Assembly (NCBI GenBank): GCA_028714035.1
Contig: JAQTNA010000016.1
Location: forward strand, 1 to 64,000
Length of the DNA stretch: 64,000 nucleotides
DNA from: Rhodocyclaceae bacterium
GTDB taxonomy: Bacteria > Pseudomonadota > Gammaproteobacteria > Burkholderiales > Rhodocyclaceae
Direction: 5' to 3'
Within the stretch, counting starts at the first letter, position 1. Each line of letters begins with the position of its first letter. Position numbers and translations under genes: made by a program. The notes under the pieces were generated by a model. It had not been told where the DNA came from and made no database searches. It saw only the letters and a program-made list of their open reading frames with translations. Positions 63,617-64,000 of this stretch are shown one piece after another.

Positions 63617-63622
63617 TATAAT
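63617..63622 (+). promoter_or_regulatory. Possible -10 box upstream of roxA
   Basis: TATAAT nine bases before the ATG at 63631, in the GGCGTATAATCGCC context, matching that before leuS. No -35 at standard distance. Confidence 0.4.
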
Positions 63623-63630
63623 CGCCCGCC

Positions 63631-64000
63631 ATGGATACGACCCTGCTCGGCGGCCTCTCCCCCGCCCAATTCCTGGAAGAGTACTGGCAGAAGAAGCCCC
63701 TTCTGGTGCGAGGCGCGGTGCCGGGGTTCTCCGGCTTCGTCACGCCGGATGCCATGATGGATCTGGCTTCCCGCGACGATGGGGAAGCGCGCCTGGTGGA
63801 GTTCAAGGACGGCGTCTGGCATGCCCGGCATGGCCCGTTCAAGCCGAAGGAGCTCGCGAAGAAGAGGAAGCATCCCTGGGCGGTGCTGGTGCAGGGGCTC
63901 GATATGTATGTGCCGGAGGCTGAGGCCTTCATGCGCCGCTTCAACTTCATTCCCTGGGCGCGCCTGGACGACCTGATGGTGAGCTACGCCGTGGATCAGG
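63631..64000 (+). CDS. roxA: Ribosomal-protein arginine hydroxylase RoxA (YcfD), N-terminal part
   Basis: The gene starts at ATG 63631 and runs off the right edge (123 codons visible). The sequence SPAQFLEEYWQKKPLLVRGAVPGF, DDGEARLVEFKDGVWHARHGPF and WAVLVQGLDMYVPEAEAFMRRFNFIPWARLDDLMVSYAVDQ is characteristic of YcfD/RoxA, the JmjC-domain 2-oxoglutarate oxygenase that hydroxylates an arginine in ribosomal protein uL16. The HxD iron ligands lie beyond the window edge (SYAVDQ should continue as GGGVGPHFDxYD). Confidence 0.92.
   Translation, partial: MDTTLLGGLSPAQFLEEYWQKKPLLVRGAVPGFSGFVTPDAMMDLASRDDGEARLVEFKDGVWHARHGPFKPKELAKKRKHPWAVLVQGLDMYVPEAEAFMRRFNFIPWARLDDLMVSYAVDQ

Overview
This window is GC-rich, densely coded chromosome of a betaproteobacterium. 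The gene set and order (pilS-pilR-ampD; phoH-ybeY-corC-lnt; zapD-yacG next to a Nudix-ThiE fusion; leuS-lptE-holA; trpG-trpD-trpC), the Gram-negative porins and a PEP-CTERM protein fit Rhodocyclales or Nitrosomonadales-like lineages. The genus cannot be fixed from the sequence. No rRNA, tRNA, CRISPR array, transposase or prophage gene was seen.

Layout. 1-6112 (mostly minus): 5' end of prfC, a lipase-like hydrolase, a lytic transglycosylase with a long structured leader, and the ampD/pilR/pilS unit. 6213-13957 (plus): miaB, a CsgG-like secreted protein, then phoH-ybeY-corC-lnt and Nudix-ThiE. 14128-20757: yacG/zapD, SPOR and DUF2802 proteins, YdcF, two DUF1640-like genes, a major porin and an intact MazEF-like pair. 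20929-23945 (minus): trpG-trpD-[GxxExxY]-trpC plus a truncated CcdA-like antitoxin. 24411-35419: ychF, recG, an outer-membrane barrel, yajQ, a HAD phosphatase, cnoX, purL. 35548-43778: about 8 kb bounded by two copies of the uvrD 3' end, carrying a giant NHL/fibronectin protein, a PEP-CTERM protein and a hybrid kinase/regulator pair. 43596-54934: uvrD, a PAS kinase, leuS-lptE-holA, a porin and a periplasmic binding protein. 55101-64000: a GGDEF/EAL protein, proA, ogt-xerD, two toxin-antitoxin loci whose toxin genes are deleted, a TPMT-like methyltransferase and the start of roxA.

The most distinctive feature is the density of small palindromic repeats. At least four families are present: (A) GTCGG...CCGAC stem pairs of about 60-85 bp; (B) about 130-bp elements with CCGCAGAGGCGCAGAG inverted arms and variable middles; (C) CGGTAAGC/GCTTACCG composite elements; (D) CCCCTTSAAGGGG elements. 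Family B arms also bound a GxxExxY gene lodged inside the trp operon, which suggests this gene is the autonomous member of the family. Families A and D sit in frame inside ampD, uvrD and leuS, adding repeat-derived peptide to conserved proteins, much like Rickettsia palindromic elements. Other copies supply stop codons or C-termini of lnt, leuS, lptE and a HAD gene.

A second theme is disarmed toxin-antitoxin systems. The ParE and HigB-type toxin genes carry internal deletions while their antitoxins remain intact, and the CcdA-like antitoxin has no toxin and has lost its DNA-binding N-terminus. Many neighbouring genes are translationally coupled by ATGA, GTGA or TGATG overlaps.
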